Source of the DNA: Berberis thunbergii
Lineage: Eukaryota > Streptophyta > Magnoliopsida > Ranunculales > Berberidaceae
Direction: 5' to 3'
Assembly: GCA_003290165.1 (NCBI GenBank)
Contig: QNQO01000531.1
Span: forward strand, 124,001 to 188,000
DNA length: 64,000 nucleotides
Shown here: positions 44,950 to 56,483 of the stretch, piece by piece
Position numbering within the stretch: the first letter of the stretch is position 1
Layout of the letters: each line of letters starts with the position of its first letter
Position numbers and translations under genes: made by a program
The notes under the pieces: generated by a model
Database searches by the model: none
The model's input: only the letters and a program-made list of their open reading frames with translations
Told to the model about the DNA's origin: nothing

Positions 44950-47540
44950 CTACTTTATTACATCTGAATAGGAAGATATGTTGACTGGAGAGGGATTAGT
45001 CGGAGCATTCAAGGCATCACTTGAAGAAACATTCAGAGGAGGTTGAGCATTCATGTAAGCTACACTATCAGCAGAGGGAGACGGTGTCTTGTCTTCAGAA
45101 GGAGATGAAGACTTTTCTTCAATAATAGGGGGTAGATGATGGCACACGTTCGAAAAGAGGAGAAGACAACTGTTTTTCATCAACCGGATCACTTGGCGGA
45201 TCCGAAACATATTCCTCATCGTCATCATCTTCAAAGACTTGGTCAACCAAGCCACGGTATCTCGACATATCGAGACCCTCCTCCGACTCCATAAAGTTGA
45301 TGAGATCAATTCGACCATCAACGATCCTTTTTCAGTCTATTGCTTTTGTAACCTTCAATCTATCTATGATTGATGCAAGTTCGTTCTTGGTCGACACAAG
45401 TTCTCCCTCAACAGTGGTAAGCCTCGTAGAAGCTTTCGACTTAGCAGTAGCAAACTCGATGGTCAACTGTACCACTCGTTCCTCAACAACCTTACGACTA
45501 GCAGAATGCTCATCAAAAGAACGCACTACCGCATCGCGACCAACTTTCTCATTGGATAACTCTTTTTCTACAGCATCCAACCGATCATAAAGCTTGTTCC
45601 ACTCCGCATCCGAGGTCTCAAGTTCAAAAGCAAATTTTTCCCAGACAACTTGTATTTTCTTCAATGAAGCCCAAGCAGTCTCAACTACCTCATACTCCGC
45701 ATTTTGTGCCTTCGACACATTAGACTGGTGGAGAACGTGGGAAAACACCAACATGCCTTGCCATCTTACTTTCCATGATTGCCACTTGATTACGAGCAAT
45801 TTGTAATGTTATCCCATTACCCCAACATAAGTGAGGTGATTCATCCCCTCCATTATCTGCTTAAAACCATGGTCGAGTTGGTCACCAGACTGATGCACAA
45901 GCATTGGAGCTCTCTCAACCAACCGTCTATGCCACTCAACAACGAGATTACACGCATTGTCATGCACGTCTATCTCGGAGAACCAACTAAACTTTCCATC
46001 CAACCTAATATGGATCTTTTCGGGGTTAGGTTCCTTCCAGCCAATCTGCGAATGAAGGATAGTAGGATCCGAAAGAACCAAAGCCCCGCCTCTAGTAGCT
46101 AGTCGGGTGGTCGAAGCGACAATGATAACAGAAGTACCACTCTTGCCATTTTTCTTCAAAGCAGCAGTAGCGGGAGTGGGAGGAACATGGGCAGGAGTGG
46201 AATGAATAGGATAAGAAGTAAGCAACTCTGTTACATTAGAATCACGATTAGAAGTAGAGGAGGAGGAGACTTAGAACTTTGAACACAACTCATGTCCTCC
46301 TCGTCGAACATTGGGTTGTACTCGAAGTCAACTATGATCTTCGTGCTAGTTGGATCACAAGACCGTTCGATAGCAAGCTGCAACATCTTATTATTGATGA
46401 CATGAGGGTCATCATCAAACCAATTGGCAAAATCAAGAACACCATCAATAGGGATGAGGCTCCTCTCATGCTCTTCCAACAAATGAGACACCTCCTTTTT
46501 TCTCCTCTCTAGAGTTTGATTTATCTCCCCAGCCTCTTGAATAGCAAGACGAGCCTCTTCACCATCATTTTTTCCAGATGATCTCAGACGATGAGCAGTC
46601 CGAGTAACCCCCTTATAAGAACCAACAAACTGCTTCCTCTTTAGAACACGCACAGGACTAATCACCAACTGCTTCGATGGGCTGGCGGGCCTCAGGAGTT
46701 TCCTTTTTTTAGTGGTTGAGCTAGCACCATTAGAAACAACAAGAGCATTGGGATTTGTAACCCTCCTAACGAAGCTCACTTTCCATCAATGCCAACATCA
46801 CCAAAGCTAATAGGAGCAGCATGTTCCTCGTCCTCGTTAGAAACGATGACATGGCCAACACAAGCAACAATGACTTTAGCAGGTCGTGCCTTAATAAACG
46901 TCGCACGTTTTGCCTCATTCATAGTCTACAAGCCACTACGCTTGATAACATTCAGAGCAAGGAAAGCCTCCACAACAACTCGAGGAAGTAAAAGAAATCG
47001 ATCACGGATCATCCGCTCCTCTGGATTCAAGTACAGTTCCTTCAGCTTCTTGGGCTCCTAGAACGACCGCAGAATATGCTGGTTTTGCATCTTGAAGTAA
47101 CCAGAATCAATGGACGCATAAAACCAAGCCTCGCCGAAGCCCCTGTAATCGTCCCTGAGCTTTTCAAAACAAACAGGAGAACGAAAAAAACAAATATGAT
47201 TACCACTTACATTAAGCCCCACCACAGCGTGCAAAATCTTAGTATTTAGAGGAATTCTAGACAGAATGGCTCTCGCCACGGTTTAAACCATCACCCTCCA
47301 GTCATTGGGACCCATTTGAGCAGGAGCCGGAAGCCGAATGACTTGAACATGCCAGGTTACAATGCAATGTAGCAAAGCCTTAGACGACAATGATCGTCAT
47401 CATTCCTAGGCAAGATAATCACAAAATCAGACGGCGTTGAGAACTCCTGGCAAACACTATCCTGTGTCGCCCGCTTGGGCTAGGAGAAGGCCTCGCAGGT
47501 ATCAAGAACCTACCCACTTAGCATCTTGTTAGCAGCCATG
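44950..47540 (-). pseudogene. antisense ORF 1 of the Tat-type cluster
   Basis: On the strand opposite to pol, between integrase and LTR, as known for Tat-lineage elements such as Grande. It starts MAANKMLSG at 47538 and carries stops early. Recognisable pieces: RLKDDY-like DDYRGFGEAWFYASIDSGYF near 47100, a Lys/Arg-rich part (TTKKRKLLRPASPSKQL), and a long coiled coil (NKLYDRLDAVEKELSNEK, VEERVVQLTIEFATAKSK). I believe this is the 'putative gypsy-type transposon' domain family, by inference. Function unknown. Confidence 0.65.
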
Positions 47541-48096
47541 AAAAAGGAGTTGTGCAAAGAAGAAAAAGAAAAATAAGAGAAAAACTTTGATGATGGAGAT
47601 AGCGTAAATAAAGAATCACAAATCTCATACCCCTTTTATTGGGTTGGACAAGGAAAAGACTACTAATGGGAAGATGTGCGATATATGATGGCTGCACAAA
47701 AGCCCAAAAATTGCACTGAAATAAATAGTCGAATGAGACATCAAAATAGCAACCGCATCGACAGTTGTTAAAGGCATTAAATGCACTGCAATGATGAAGT
47801 CAAGAATCCAACTACCGTAGAGTTAGTGCCATGCAAGCATGCCCATTAATTAAAGGTGGGAGTAGCTGATGATATGAAATAATACTCGAATCACGACCAT
47901 ACACGTGGTAAACATCATCTATCACGAGGATCAGGTGCTTCAGCTCAGGCCTGACCCAAGAACCCAAAAAGGCATGTTCATTCATTGAAGCCCAAAAGGG
48001 CCCTTCATAACAGATCTAATCAAATGCCCGAATCCAAGCCTAATGAATCTCTCCCTTAGAAGAGAGACGTTACGAAGGAGACAAGTCATGGCGGGT
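47541..48096. other. non-coding part of the Tat-type cluster
   Basis: Between antisense ORF 1 and the LTR-like block. It contains CCC-rich AGGCCCACCAC-type motifs but no frame. TGATGATAT at 47867 resembles the LTR start at 48097, so the LTR boundary is uncertain. Confidence 0.4.
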
Positions 48097-48650
48097 GATG
48101 ATACATCAAAATAAACCAATCATGACGGTCGTATATGTGGCATAAAGTCCCATCACATGAATACAACACTCAATTCATTGGGCCAACTCATAAAGCCTAG
48201 AAAGAATGAGGCCAATTATAGAAGCCTAGACTAGGCCCACCACTAAGGAGGCGTAAACATTATCCAAATCGAAGCCCAGATGAACCGAAGCCGAAATCCG
48301 GGCCTGATATACGTTCTCTCATAAAGAAGAAGAACGTTGCACAAAAAAAAATCCGTGGAGGGACCTACGCCTCCACGAACGCATCTCCATTAAGGAGGAG
48401 ATTGTTACAAAAACATTTATTTCCGTTGTGCTTCACATGCTTAAGTCATGCAAAGATTTAACCATGACCATTATAAAAGGTAAAGGGAACATTACAAAGG
48501 TATGCAACTTTAACTGAGTTTTGTCTAGATTTTTTTCCTTTTTCCAACAGAGTTACTGACTTAAGCATTGGAGTGCCTTCGACCACCAAAAAGGTGATCC
48601 TTGACAGTCAAACAATGGTTTTGCAGGTCAAACTCACAGGAGAACAATTA
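48097..48650 (+). repeat. Tat-type LTR-like block A
   Basis: Begins TGATGATACATCAAAATA and contains CATTATAAAAGGTAAAGGGA (TATA region), GACTTAAGCATTGGAGTGCC and GGTTTTGCAGGTCAAACTCA. Aligns with block B (51912-52440) over its length. Orientation agrees with the pol remnant. Confidence 0.75.
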
Positions 48651-48950
48651 AACACAACAGACTTTGAGTCGATCGAGATGTCGTACTAACGAAGCAAAGG
48701 TTGGACACCTGAGTCACCTAAAACACAGCAGACTTCGAGTCGACTGATATGTCGTACTAACAAAGTAAGAGTTGGACACCGGAGTCAAACTTAAAACAGA
48801 AACTTCAAATCGACTGAGGTGTCAAGATAACGAAGTAAAAATTGGACGAATGAGTCAAATTAACACGGAAACTTCGAATCAATCGAGACGAAGTAAAGGT
48901 TGAACGAACAAGTCAACTAGGTAAAGTGACTTCTGGACAACTAGAATGTT
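48651..48950 (+). repeat. tandem repeat, unit about 75 bp
   Basis: Four imperfect units marked by ACTTCGAGTCGACTGA, GTCGTACTAACGAAG and TTGGACACCTGAGTCA. Located just downstream of LTR block A, where an untranslated region would be expected. Confidence 0.75.
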
Positions 48951-49429
48951 GTACCAACAAAACAAGTTGAATGAACGAGCCAATTGAGCAAAACAACTTT
49001 GTGTCACAAGAAGATAAGAAAAATAAAAGATCAGGTAGATAATTCAACAAAGTAGAAGATAAGCAAACAAAACAGCTTTCACAGGAATTCAGAGACAATG
49101 AACACAAGATCAAGACATGCGTACTAAAGAATAGGAAAATTCAAATCACCAGAAGATTGTTACAAACATATCTGTGGAACATCGAATACATGTTATCAAG
49201 ACAATGACAGATGAACAAAGTGGATAAAGGAGCTAATTCTGATCATTCAAAGTCCATTCAATTCATTAAAAAAAATAGCAATGGAAGATTAAGGGGAAAG
49301 ATTTATAACATTCTCAACAATACCACCTACCGGAGCCGGATCAACAACATGGACTCCTTCACCCATTGGGACACTTGGAGGTCTTTAGTGGGACCTTCCA
49401 CGGCCTCAAAAGTTTGATAAACCTAATAC
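48951..49429. other. non-coding part of the Tat-type cluster
   Basis: A-rich sequence between the tandem repeat and antisense ORF 2. Nothing recognisable. Confidence 0.35.
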
Positions 49430-51592
49430 TAGGACAAATTGACACCGAGACCCTCGATATAGTCCAAAAGCTTAGTCCAACCATCAACAATGCGTGGCCC
49501 GTCTGCCATTTTCATAACATTGAGTCTATCCTTAATGGAAGCAACCTCACTTCTCACCGCAATAAGTTGGCCCTCAACAGTAGTGATTATCTCAGAAGAG
49601 TCGGCCTTAGCCTCGTCAAGCAAAGACAACAAATGCTCCACCCTTTTCCCAACAACATCATGATTGTTGGAATGATCTATCATGGCCCGCGCAGCCTCGT
49701 CATGAAGTGTCTTCTCAGAGGAAAGGGTTTTTTTTCACATCGTGCAAACGTATGCAGATGCCTTCTAGATCAGCTTTCAAGGATTCGAGTGCAACCACAA
49801 ATCGATCTCGCGCACCCTTCACTTCGGCCAACGACGCCCGAGCAACCTCAGCTCCTTGGTTAGTTCAGAACATCGCGCTATTAACGCGTCATACTGATAA
49901 AAAACATGGGAAAATACCAGCAACATCACGAAAAGCTTCCTCTCCAAAGAAACCATAAGATTTTGATTGATTTAATGACTCAAGCCCATCATTCTTGCAT
50001 AGGAAAGATGAGTCATCCCCTCCATTATAAGCCTAACACCGTCTTGAAGATAAAGGTTTGGGTTCAGTACAAACATCGAAGGCCTCTGCATTGACCGTCT
50101 GTGCCATTCATTTATCAGCTTGCGTGCACTATTCTGCATGCCAATGTGAGAGAACCAGTAGAATCTCCCATTCGATTTAACTCAGATCTCCTTGGAGTGG
50201 GTTCATCCAACTGACACACGGAACGCGAGGATCAGGTAGTATGCAGAAACCACCACCACCCATGGCAGGAAATGACGAAGGAACGATAGGAGAACCTCCA
50301 TCACCCTCTCATTGTCCAACATAAACAGAATGGGTAGCAGCATAGGAACTCAAGTAAACTGCGAAAGAAGAAACCTCCATCCCTCCGTCAGCAAGAGGAG
50401 AATGAGGAGGACGAAACTGTAACTTAGGAGCCAAATCTCGATTGTCAAGCTCTTTAGATTGAACAACAACCAACTGGGGCATCTTGTTATTCAAAGACCA
50501 AGGATCCTCATCGAAACACTTGACAACGTCAAGGCCATCATAAGCAGAGAGAAGCTTTTTTTCACTGTCATCCAAGGGACGAACAATATCTTTCTTACTC
50601 CTCTCCAAGCCAGCCTCATCTTTTTCGCCTCCTGCAGAAAACAACGGTCTTCCCTCGAAAGGCCTCTCTCAGTAGAAGCTGAAATAAGGAAGGTGCGATG
50701 CACAATCAACAAACCTTTCTTCTTTGGCACGCGATCGGAAGACAAAAACAACCTCTTCGAGGCCTCGCTACTTTTTTCTTTCTAGAAGGGGGACCAATAA
50801 CACTACGAACAGGAGCATTGAGATCCATAACATCAAAACTCACTTTTCGATCAATGCCAACTTCATCATCGGTAGTGTGGGCAACAATCTTCGTAGCCTG
50901 CCTCTTAGTCAACGAAGCCCTTTCGGTCTCATTCATGATGTATAGACCAGAATGCCTCACCTTATCATCAGTAAGATAGAACTCCAATAGAACTACCAAA
51001 AGCCTCAAGAAGCGATAATCTACTCCTCAGCGGTCAATCTCATATTCTGATGCTTAAGATGAACTACGAAAACCTTACTATCGGAAGACCGTGCAAGTTG
51101 AAGTGGCCAGAGCCAACAGACGCATAAAACCAATCCCTAATGTCGTCATTAAGGTTACCAAAACACGTAGGAGAATACAAAAAACATGTATGGTTGAGCC
51201 TCATGCTGAACCCCACCAAAAAGTGCATGATTCGATAGGTTAAAAGATACCAAAGATAATGGCTGTAGCATACGTGGCAACCATAACCCTCCAGTCGTTC
51301 GACCCCATTTGAGTAGGAAGAACACCAAAAAAAAGTCCAGATATTACCAGAACAGCTCCGGAACAGGGAACTGAAGATTGACATAGAACATGCGAGGATA
51401 AAGTGCAATATATCCTTTCCTCGGGCAACAAGGACTGTCGTTTTCACAAAGAAAAATGATTTCAAGGTCATCAGGCAAAGCATAGTTGGAACAAACACTA
51501 TCCAAGGTAGCCCGAGAGGCTTTGTTTGGGGGAAAATGAGCCTCATAAATAGAAAGCTGATCACCGACTAACATGTCACCGGCAGATATCAT
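49430..51592 (-). pseudogene. antisense ORF 2 of the Tat-type cluster
   Basis: Starts MISAGDMLVGDQLSIYEAHF near 51591, then CCPRKGYIALYPRMFYVNLQ and FPVPELFW, a hallmark block of the plant gypsy-type transposon domain. Later frames give RKVSFDVMDLNAPVRSVIG and a coiled-coil end (VEGQLIAVRSEVASIKDRL). Related in order and motifs to ORF 1 but diverged, with frameshifts. Confidence 0.7.
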
Positions 51593-51911
51593 AAACAGGG
51601 AAGGAGCGAGGAAACAAGGCAATGGAAGAGAAAAAGTAACATTAAAAGCAAAAATGGTGTAAATAAATAAGAAAGTTAGCCACAACACCTTTTAAACAAT
51701 AGAGAAAACGAAGAGACCACTCACAGAGTAACGTATGGAACATAATGGCGCACTAAAATATGCGCAAAAACAAATAGACAACGAGGTAACCGAGACGATC
51801 GAGCAACTAAAAGTTATTAAACATCAAGTTCAGTGCAAAAGCTCAATTAAAATACCAACCAACACACAATTAGTGGATACGCAACAATACCCACTAACTA
51901 AAAGGGGGTAG

Positions 51912-52440
51912 TTGATGATACATCAAAATAGACCGATCATCACAGTCGTACATGTGGCATAAATTTTCATCACAATAATGCAACGCCCGATCCATTGGGC
52001 CAGCTCATAAAGCCCAGAAAAAAATGAGGCAAATTATAGAATCTCAGACTGGGCCCACCACTAAGGAGGCGTAAACAGGATCCAAATCTAGGCTCGATAC
52101 ACGTTTTCTCATAAAGAAGAAGAACGTTGCACCAAGAAAGAGCCGTGGAGGGACCTACGCCTCTACGAACGCACCTCCATTAAGGAGGAGACTATTATAT
52201 ATAGAAACATCTCCTTTCGTTGCGCTTCACATGCTTAAGTCACGTAGAGAGTTAATTACAACTATTATAAAAGGTAAAAGGAACATTCGACAAAGGTATG
52301 CAACTTTAACCGAGTTTTGTCCAGATTTTCTTCCTTCATCCAACAGAGTTATTGACTTAAGCATCGGATTGCCTTCGGCCACAAAAAGGTGGTCCTTGCC
52401 AATCTAACAGTGGTTTTGCAAGTCAAACTCACAGAAGTAC
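51912..52440 (+). repeat. Tat-type LTR-like block B
   Basis: TGATGATACATCAAAATAGA start, TATTATAAAAGGTAAAAGGA, GACTTAAGCATCGGATTGCC, GGTTTTGCAAGTCAAACTCA. Same order as block A with more substitutions and a short ATATATAG insertion. Confidence 0.78.
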
Positions 52441-52489
52441 GATTTTTGAACGCATCAGCGAGAATCACTTCCCCAATGACGTATCTCAA

Positions 52490-52735
52490 TGAAGGAAGAA
52501 AATGTTACAAAGAACATTTCCCATCATCATGCCCTACATGCTTAAGTCACGTACAAAATTAATAACGGGTATTATACAAGGTAAAGGGAACATTCGACAA
52601 AGGTATGCAATTTTAACCGATTTACGCTGTCCAAATTGAGTTCTCTTCTACAGATTTACTGACTTAAGCATCAGAGTGCCTTCAGCCACCAAAAAGGGTG
52701 GTCTTTGGCAATCTAACATTGTTTTGTAGGTCAGA
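52490..52735 (+). repeat. partial LTR-like block C
   Basis: Repeats the 3' half only: CATGCTTAAGTCACGTACAA, GGTAAAGGGAACATTCGACA, CTGACTTAAGCATCAGAGTG and TTTTGTAGGTCAG. It ends the Tat-type cluster. Confidence 0.75.
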
Positions 52736-53139
52736 TCTTTGGAAAACTATATTTGACCGTGTACAATGTGCTTGCTTTCATGCATGGGTCACCACGGTTA
52801 TGTGGATTATATATGTCTCTTGTCAAATTTGATTTGATCTAACTATTTAAATTTTCTTTTTAAAATTTTTAAACGAAGAGCCAGATGGACTAAGCTAACT
52901 AACAACAAGACTTGGGAAATTCATGAACCACCATCCTTTGGTAAGAATCTTGCCCATGTTTTCTAAAAATTAGCCCAATGTTTGAACGTTGTTCGTTATC
53001 CTTTGACCTATTTTTTTTTTGTGACGGTGAGCCAGGTTCTAAATGATGATAATTTCTACATATGATGGTGGAAATCTAATTTGAAAATTTGTATTATTTG
53101 ATTGTAAAACAAGAGTATTGATTTTTGTACATAACATAC
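52736..53139. other. KC1-like intron 1 DNA, no feature
   Basis: AT-rich, no coding or repeat signal supported. Confidence 0.4.
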
Positions 53140-53449
53140 GGGTGTGTTTAGTTGCATGGAATCCTATGCCATCAGAATCCATTAGGAGACCATCTAAATC
53201 TCAACTAATTTGAAATTCACTCACTAACCCACCATTAGATTTTGTGATTAATGGTGGGAATGAAAGTTTCATGAACATATGAATCACATGCCTTGAAGGG
53301 AAGTGTGATTATCATGTTCATGAAATTTTCATTCCCACCATTGATCTCAAAATCTAATGGTAGATTGATGAGTAAACTTTGAAATAGCTTAAATTTTAAT
53401 AGTCCCCTCGTGGATTTCCATGACATAGATTTCATGCAACCAAACACAC
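53140..53449. mobile_element. Tourist-like MITE 1 (PIF/Harbinger)
   Basis: Starts GGGTGTGTTTAGTTGCATGG and ends CATGCAACCAAACACAC. The halves are extensive inverted copies (GGTGGGAATGAAAG and TTTCATTCCCACC, CCACCATTAGATTTTG and complement). Followed by TTA shared with MITE 2. No TTA is visible on the left (ATAC). Confidence 0.75.
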
Positions 53450-53452
53450 TTA

Positions 53453-53771
53453 GGGTGTGTTTGGTTGCATGGAATCATATGCCATGAGAATCCATTAAGC
53501 GACTCCAACATTTAAGGCTAAATTGATGTATTACTCAACATCCACCATTAGATTTTGTGATCTATGGTGGGAATGGAAGTCTCATGAACATGAGAATCAC
53601 ATGCCATAGCGGGACCAAGGAGTGTGATTCTCATGTTCATGAGACTTTCATTCCCACCATTGATCACAAAATCTAATGATGAATATGGAGTAACATATCA
53701 ATTTAGCCTTAAATGTTGAAGTCTCCTCATGAATTTCGATAGCATAGGATTTCATCCAACCAAACACACCC
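53453..53771. mobile_element. Tourist-like MITE 2 (PIF/Harbinger), TTA duplication
   Basis: Starts GGGTGTGTTTGGTTGCATGG and ends CATCCAACCAAACACACCC. TTA lies on both sides (53450-53452 and 53772-53774). Long hairpin arms with CATGAACATGAGAATCACAT and its complement around the centre. Same family as MITE 1. Confidence 0.88.
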
Positions 53772-53774
53772 TTA

Positions 53775-54215
53775 GTTTCTTATCCCTGTCGATGGCTCCC
53801 ACCACCAATTTTATTGGGTGTAGCCTCGGGCCACAATCCATTAAATTGCTCCCAACAAAATTGATTTATAGTAAAACAAAAGCTGAGGCCGCTGAACAAA
53901 AATCTACTACAAACAGTTCATCATAGAACCGAAAAGAAAAAGAAAAATGGGTAAAATATAAGTAATAAAAGAGTAAAACAGTGTAAAAAAAATGTTTCTT
54001 CTTTTTGAAACACTTTACAACTTTTTGAATTATCAAGTTGATTCAGTTAAATACTATGGAAAATGTTTCTTCTTTTTCTTCCTTGCTAAGTGTATATGTT
54101 AAAAGATAAATCAACTAAGAAGTTATAACACCAATATGATCTTGATATGTCAATTGATATTTAATCCAATTCATGCATGAATCTGAAGAAAGCCAAGATA
54201 AAGAGAAAAACTAAC
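53775..54215. other. KC1: KC1-like intron 1, 5' part
   Basis: Follows the exon 1 donor at 54215. No TE signature was seen; this looks like remaining native intron. Confidence 0.5.
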
Positions 54216-54234
54216 CGATATCGACAATCATAAG
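54216..54234 (-). pseudogene. KC1: KC1-like exon 1, 3' end beyond the hAT-like insertion
   Basis: After the duplicated CTTATGAT the codons read Cys-Arg-Tyr and end CG|GTTAGT, a donor in phase 2. This joins exon 2 (G|TAC TGG) to give RYRYWHMFLV, matching the conserved RYRxWExFLV entry into S1. The fit of phase and sequence on both sides of 12 kb of transposons is the main proof that this is one gene. Confidence 0.85.
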
Positions 54235-56315
54235 CAGTGCCGGAGCCATGATTTTTGTTGAGAGGGGGCGGAATGATGTGTCATAGTTAATTAATGATAA
54301 TATAATAAATAATTATTTAACATATTTTTTAATTTGAACAATACATAAATCCTATACAAAACAATAATTACTAAACAAAAATTCATATAATCTAATAAAA
54401 AATTTCATTCAAAAAAGGATTAGATATACAAAAATACATCTACATCCATAACATGAATATGCAAAACTCTCTCTCCCCTCCCTAATTAGAATAAAAAAAA
54501 AACATTGCAATTGGCATCAACGCATTTTCATACCTTGAAATCGTTTACTGAAATAAAAAAGAGATTATATAAGATTGCATTCAATATATTTACGAAAATC
54601 ATATATTTCAAAATTAATTAATAAATAGGTAAAATAAATAATGTGGGGCTTCAAAAGAGTCACTTAGTCAATATATGGAAGAAAAAAAAGTAGAAATTGA
54701 TGTTTTTCATATAGTAAATTAATAAATAAGTAAATATTATCATATAATAAATAATTAATAGGTAGGTAAACAAATAATATGGGACTTCAAAGGAGTTAGT
54801 TAATTTGTCAATATGGGGTTTCAAAGATCCTCACTTAATCGCCACCTAAATTTGGCGGTCCACATCTAAGTCGAAATTTAATTAACCTTTCATTAAAATA
54901 ATAAATTTGGCAAACCACTTTTATCACCACTTGATAAACTATTCATTAAAATAAAAATCTACACTATTAAACCATTGAAATTTTCTCCACCATCAAATTC
55001 AATGAATTGAATGGAATCCACACCTAAGTTGTTTTTCGGGCCATTGAGAGTGATGTTGTTCATTTTATACATTTCTTAATTGATTACAATAATAAACCAT
55101 CATTCTCATTATTAGTTTACATTATTAAATCATTCATTAAAATAATTAAATATATTTCTCACATAAAATTCTGTCTTTGCTGGGGGGATTGTTGATCTAC
55201 TTAAACCATAAATACACAGATAACAAGGTTTTGAAACTCACCTTGTTGTTCAATAAAAAAATAGAGCCGGTCGGGGGCAAGGGGCTAAGAAGTTGAATCC
55301 ACAATAGGTGGGAGAATCTTTTGCACAGATATGTAGAACAAAAAAAACAAGGGGTCAACACTTAGCACAAAACAAACAACCAAAAAGAGAAATTTTAAGC
55401 AAATTTTCCATGGACTTGGAGAAGGCCCATTGATCAAATTGGCAAAAAATCTTAAATGGGGGAATCAAAGAAGATTGTAAGCCTAAACAATCGAAGAAGA
55501 TAAGTATTTGTTGATTTGAAAATTTGAAGTTGCTATCTATAAATAAGAGATTGGAAGTGAATGAGGGCAGTGGGGAGGAAAATCAAAAGAGATGGGAAAG
55601 TAAATAGATCCAGGATAGGGAATGGTATTTAAAGTTGGGTGTAAATTCAGTGTTCTAAAAAACGCTAGGCGCTGGGCGGGCGGCGAGCAGGTGCCTAGGC
55701 GATCGCCTAGGCAGCACGTAGGCGGTCTTAGGTTTTGTATTATAACTTTAATAATTTACAAAAGTTAAGCATAATATCTTATCAATTACATCCAATTTAA
55801 TGCCAAGATACATATGCAAAATTTAAAAACATAAAAAATTAACAATCATGAACAAAATTTATTAAACTCAAATGACTGAAGTTGGTCATGATGGGTACTT
55901 TATATAAAATTGAATTTGTGGACAAATATCCAAACCTACTCTTTTATTTTTCTTCAAATTGCATGAATAACCTCAGTCATGTTTGATAAAATCTACATTA
56001 GTAAAATAGGTACTGGCAGATCCTTTGAGAATTTCATTAAGTAATCATCTTTTGCTACATTTAGACATATACTGAATAAAAAATAATTAAATAGTTTATT
56101 TCTAAAAAAGAGGAAAGAAAAATAAAATAAGAATACAATCAGCCTTATTTTAAATAAATAAAAAATTGCCCAGACTGCCTAAGCCTCCCAGACTCCGCCT
56201 AGGTTGCCTAGACTCCTACCTTCTAAATTATTTAGAACACTGGGTAAATTACATATAAATTATTTTTTTTCCAAAAGTCAGTGGGGGCATTTACCCCTAT
56301 GTAGCTCCGTCCCCG
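54235..56315. mobile_element. hAT-like element inserted in KC1-like exon 1
   Basis: Ends CAGTGCCGGAGCCA and, as complement, CGGGGACGGAGCTA. Flanks ATCATAAG (54227-54234) and GTCATAAG (56316-56323), 7 of 8 bases. The first 80 bases (GATTTTTGTTGAGAGGGGGCG, AATTAATGATAATATAA) and last 40 (CAAAAGTCAGTGGGGGCA) match the element at 4705-6066. The 2.08 kb hold no transposase, and a smaller hAT-type element is nested at 55648. Confidence 0.85.
55648..56242. mobile_element. nested hAT-type MITE with CAGTGTTCTAAA ends
   Basis: Begins CAGTGTTCTAAAAAACGCTA and ends TTTAGAACACTG. Flanks TGTAAATT and GGTAAATT (7 of 8). GCTAGGCG/CGCCTAGG-type short repeats crowd both ends (55668-55730 and 56170-56220). About 595 bases without coding sequence. 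Confidence 0.85.
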
Positions 56316-56483
56316 GTCATAAGGAGCAATTACGTATTTCCTTATATGCAGATATCCTTCGTCAACGTTAGTTCCAAATGCAGGCAACACACTGCTAGAT
56401 ACCGTGGCTAAGTTCTGGATTCGTTCATTCGATGATGCCCACTGAACCATCCCAGGCTTCCTTGATCTCGTTGTTGTTGACAT
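56316..56483 (-). pseudogene. KC1: KC1-like exon 1, 5' part
   Basis: Starts MSTTTRSRKPG (ATG 56481-56483), then NLATVSSSVLPAFG and YVIAPYD. SSxLPAFG and the basic, hydrophilic N-terminus match KC1-type channels as I remember them. The hAT-like element is inserted right after the TATGAC codons, so the exon resumes at 54226. An upstream in-frame Met exists, but the MSTTT start is preferred by family resemblance. Confidence 0.85.

Larger units (their letters stand above)
31230..56483 (-). pseudogene. KC1: KC1/KAT3-like Shaker K+ channel subunit, decayed and TE-fragmented
   Basis: Regulatory alpha-subunits of this class join AKT1/KAT-type subunits in plasma-membrane tetramers and modulate potassium uptake. 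Eleven exons are recognised in order: 56316-56483 plus 54216-54226 (cytosolic N-terminus), 42296-42508 (S1-S2), 40889-41049 (S3-S4), 40704-40761, 40283-40598 (S5, pore, S6), 39835-39911 plus 36348-36472 (C-linker), 36156-36251 and 34397-34582 (cyclic-nucleotide-binding fold), 32744-32820, 31634-31709, and 31356-31502 (KHA domain). Exon lengths and phases agree at most junctions. Assignment to KC1/KAT3 rather than KAT1/AKT rests on [22 protein letters not shown] and EVLGDLPKAIRSSI, judged from memory. Lesions: TAG at 40920, TAA at 34517, at least three frameshifts, damaged splice sites and multiple TE insertions. It is not functional. Confidence 0.93.

Noticed and set aside
49211..50094. Several plus-strand frames of 60-165 codons
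   Set aside because: They lie opposite the coiled-coil antisense ORF 2 of the Tat-type cluster and show no independent similarity.
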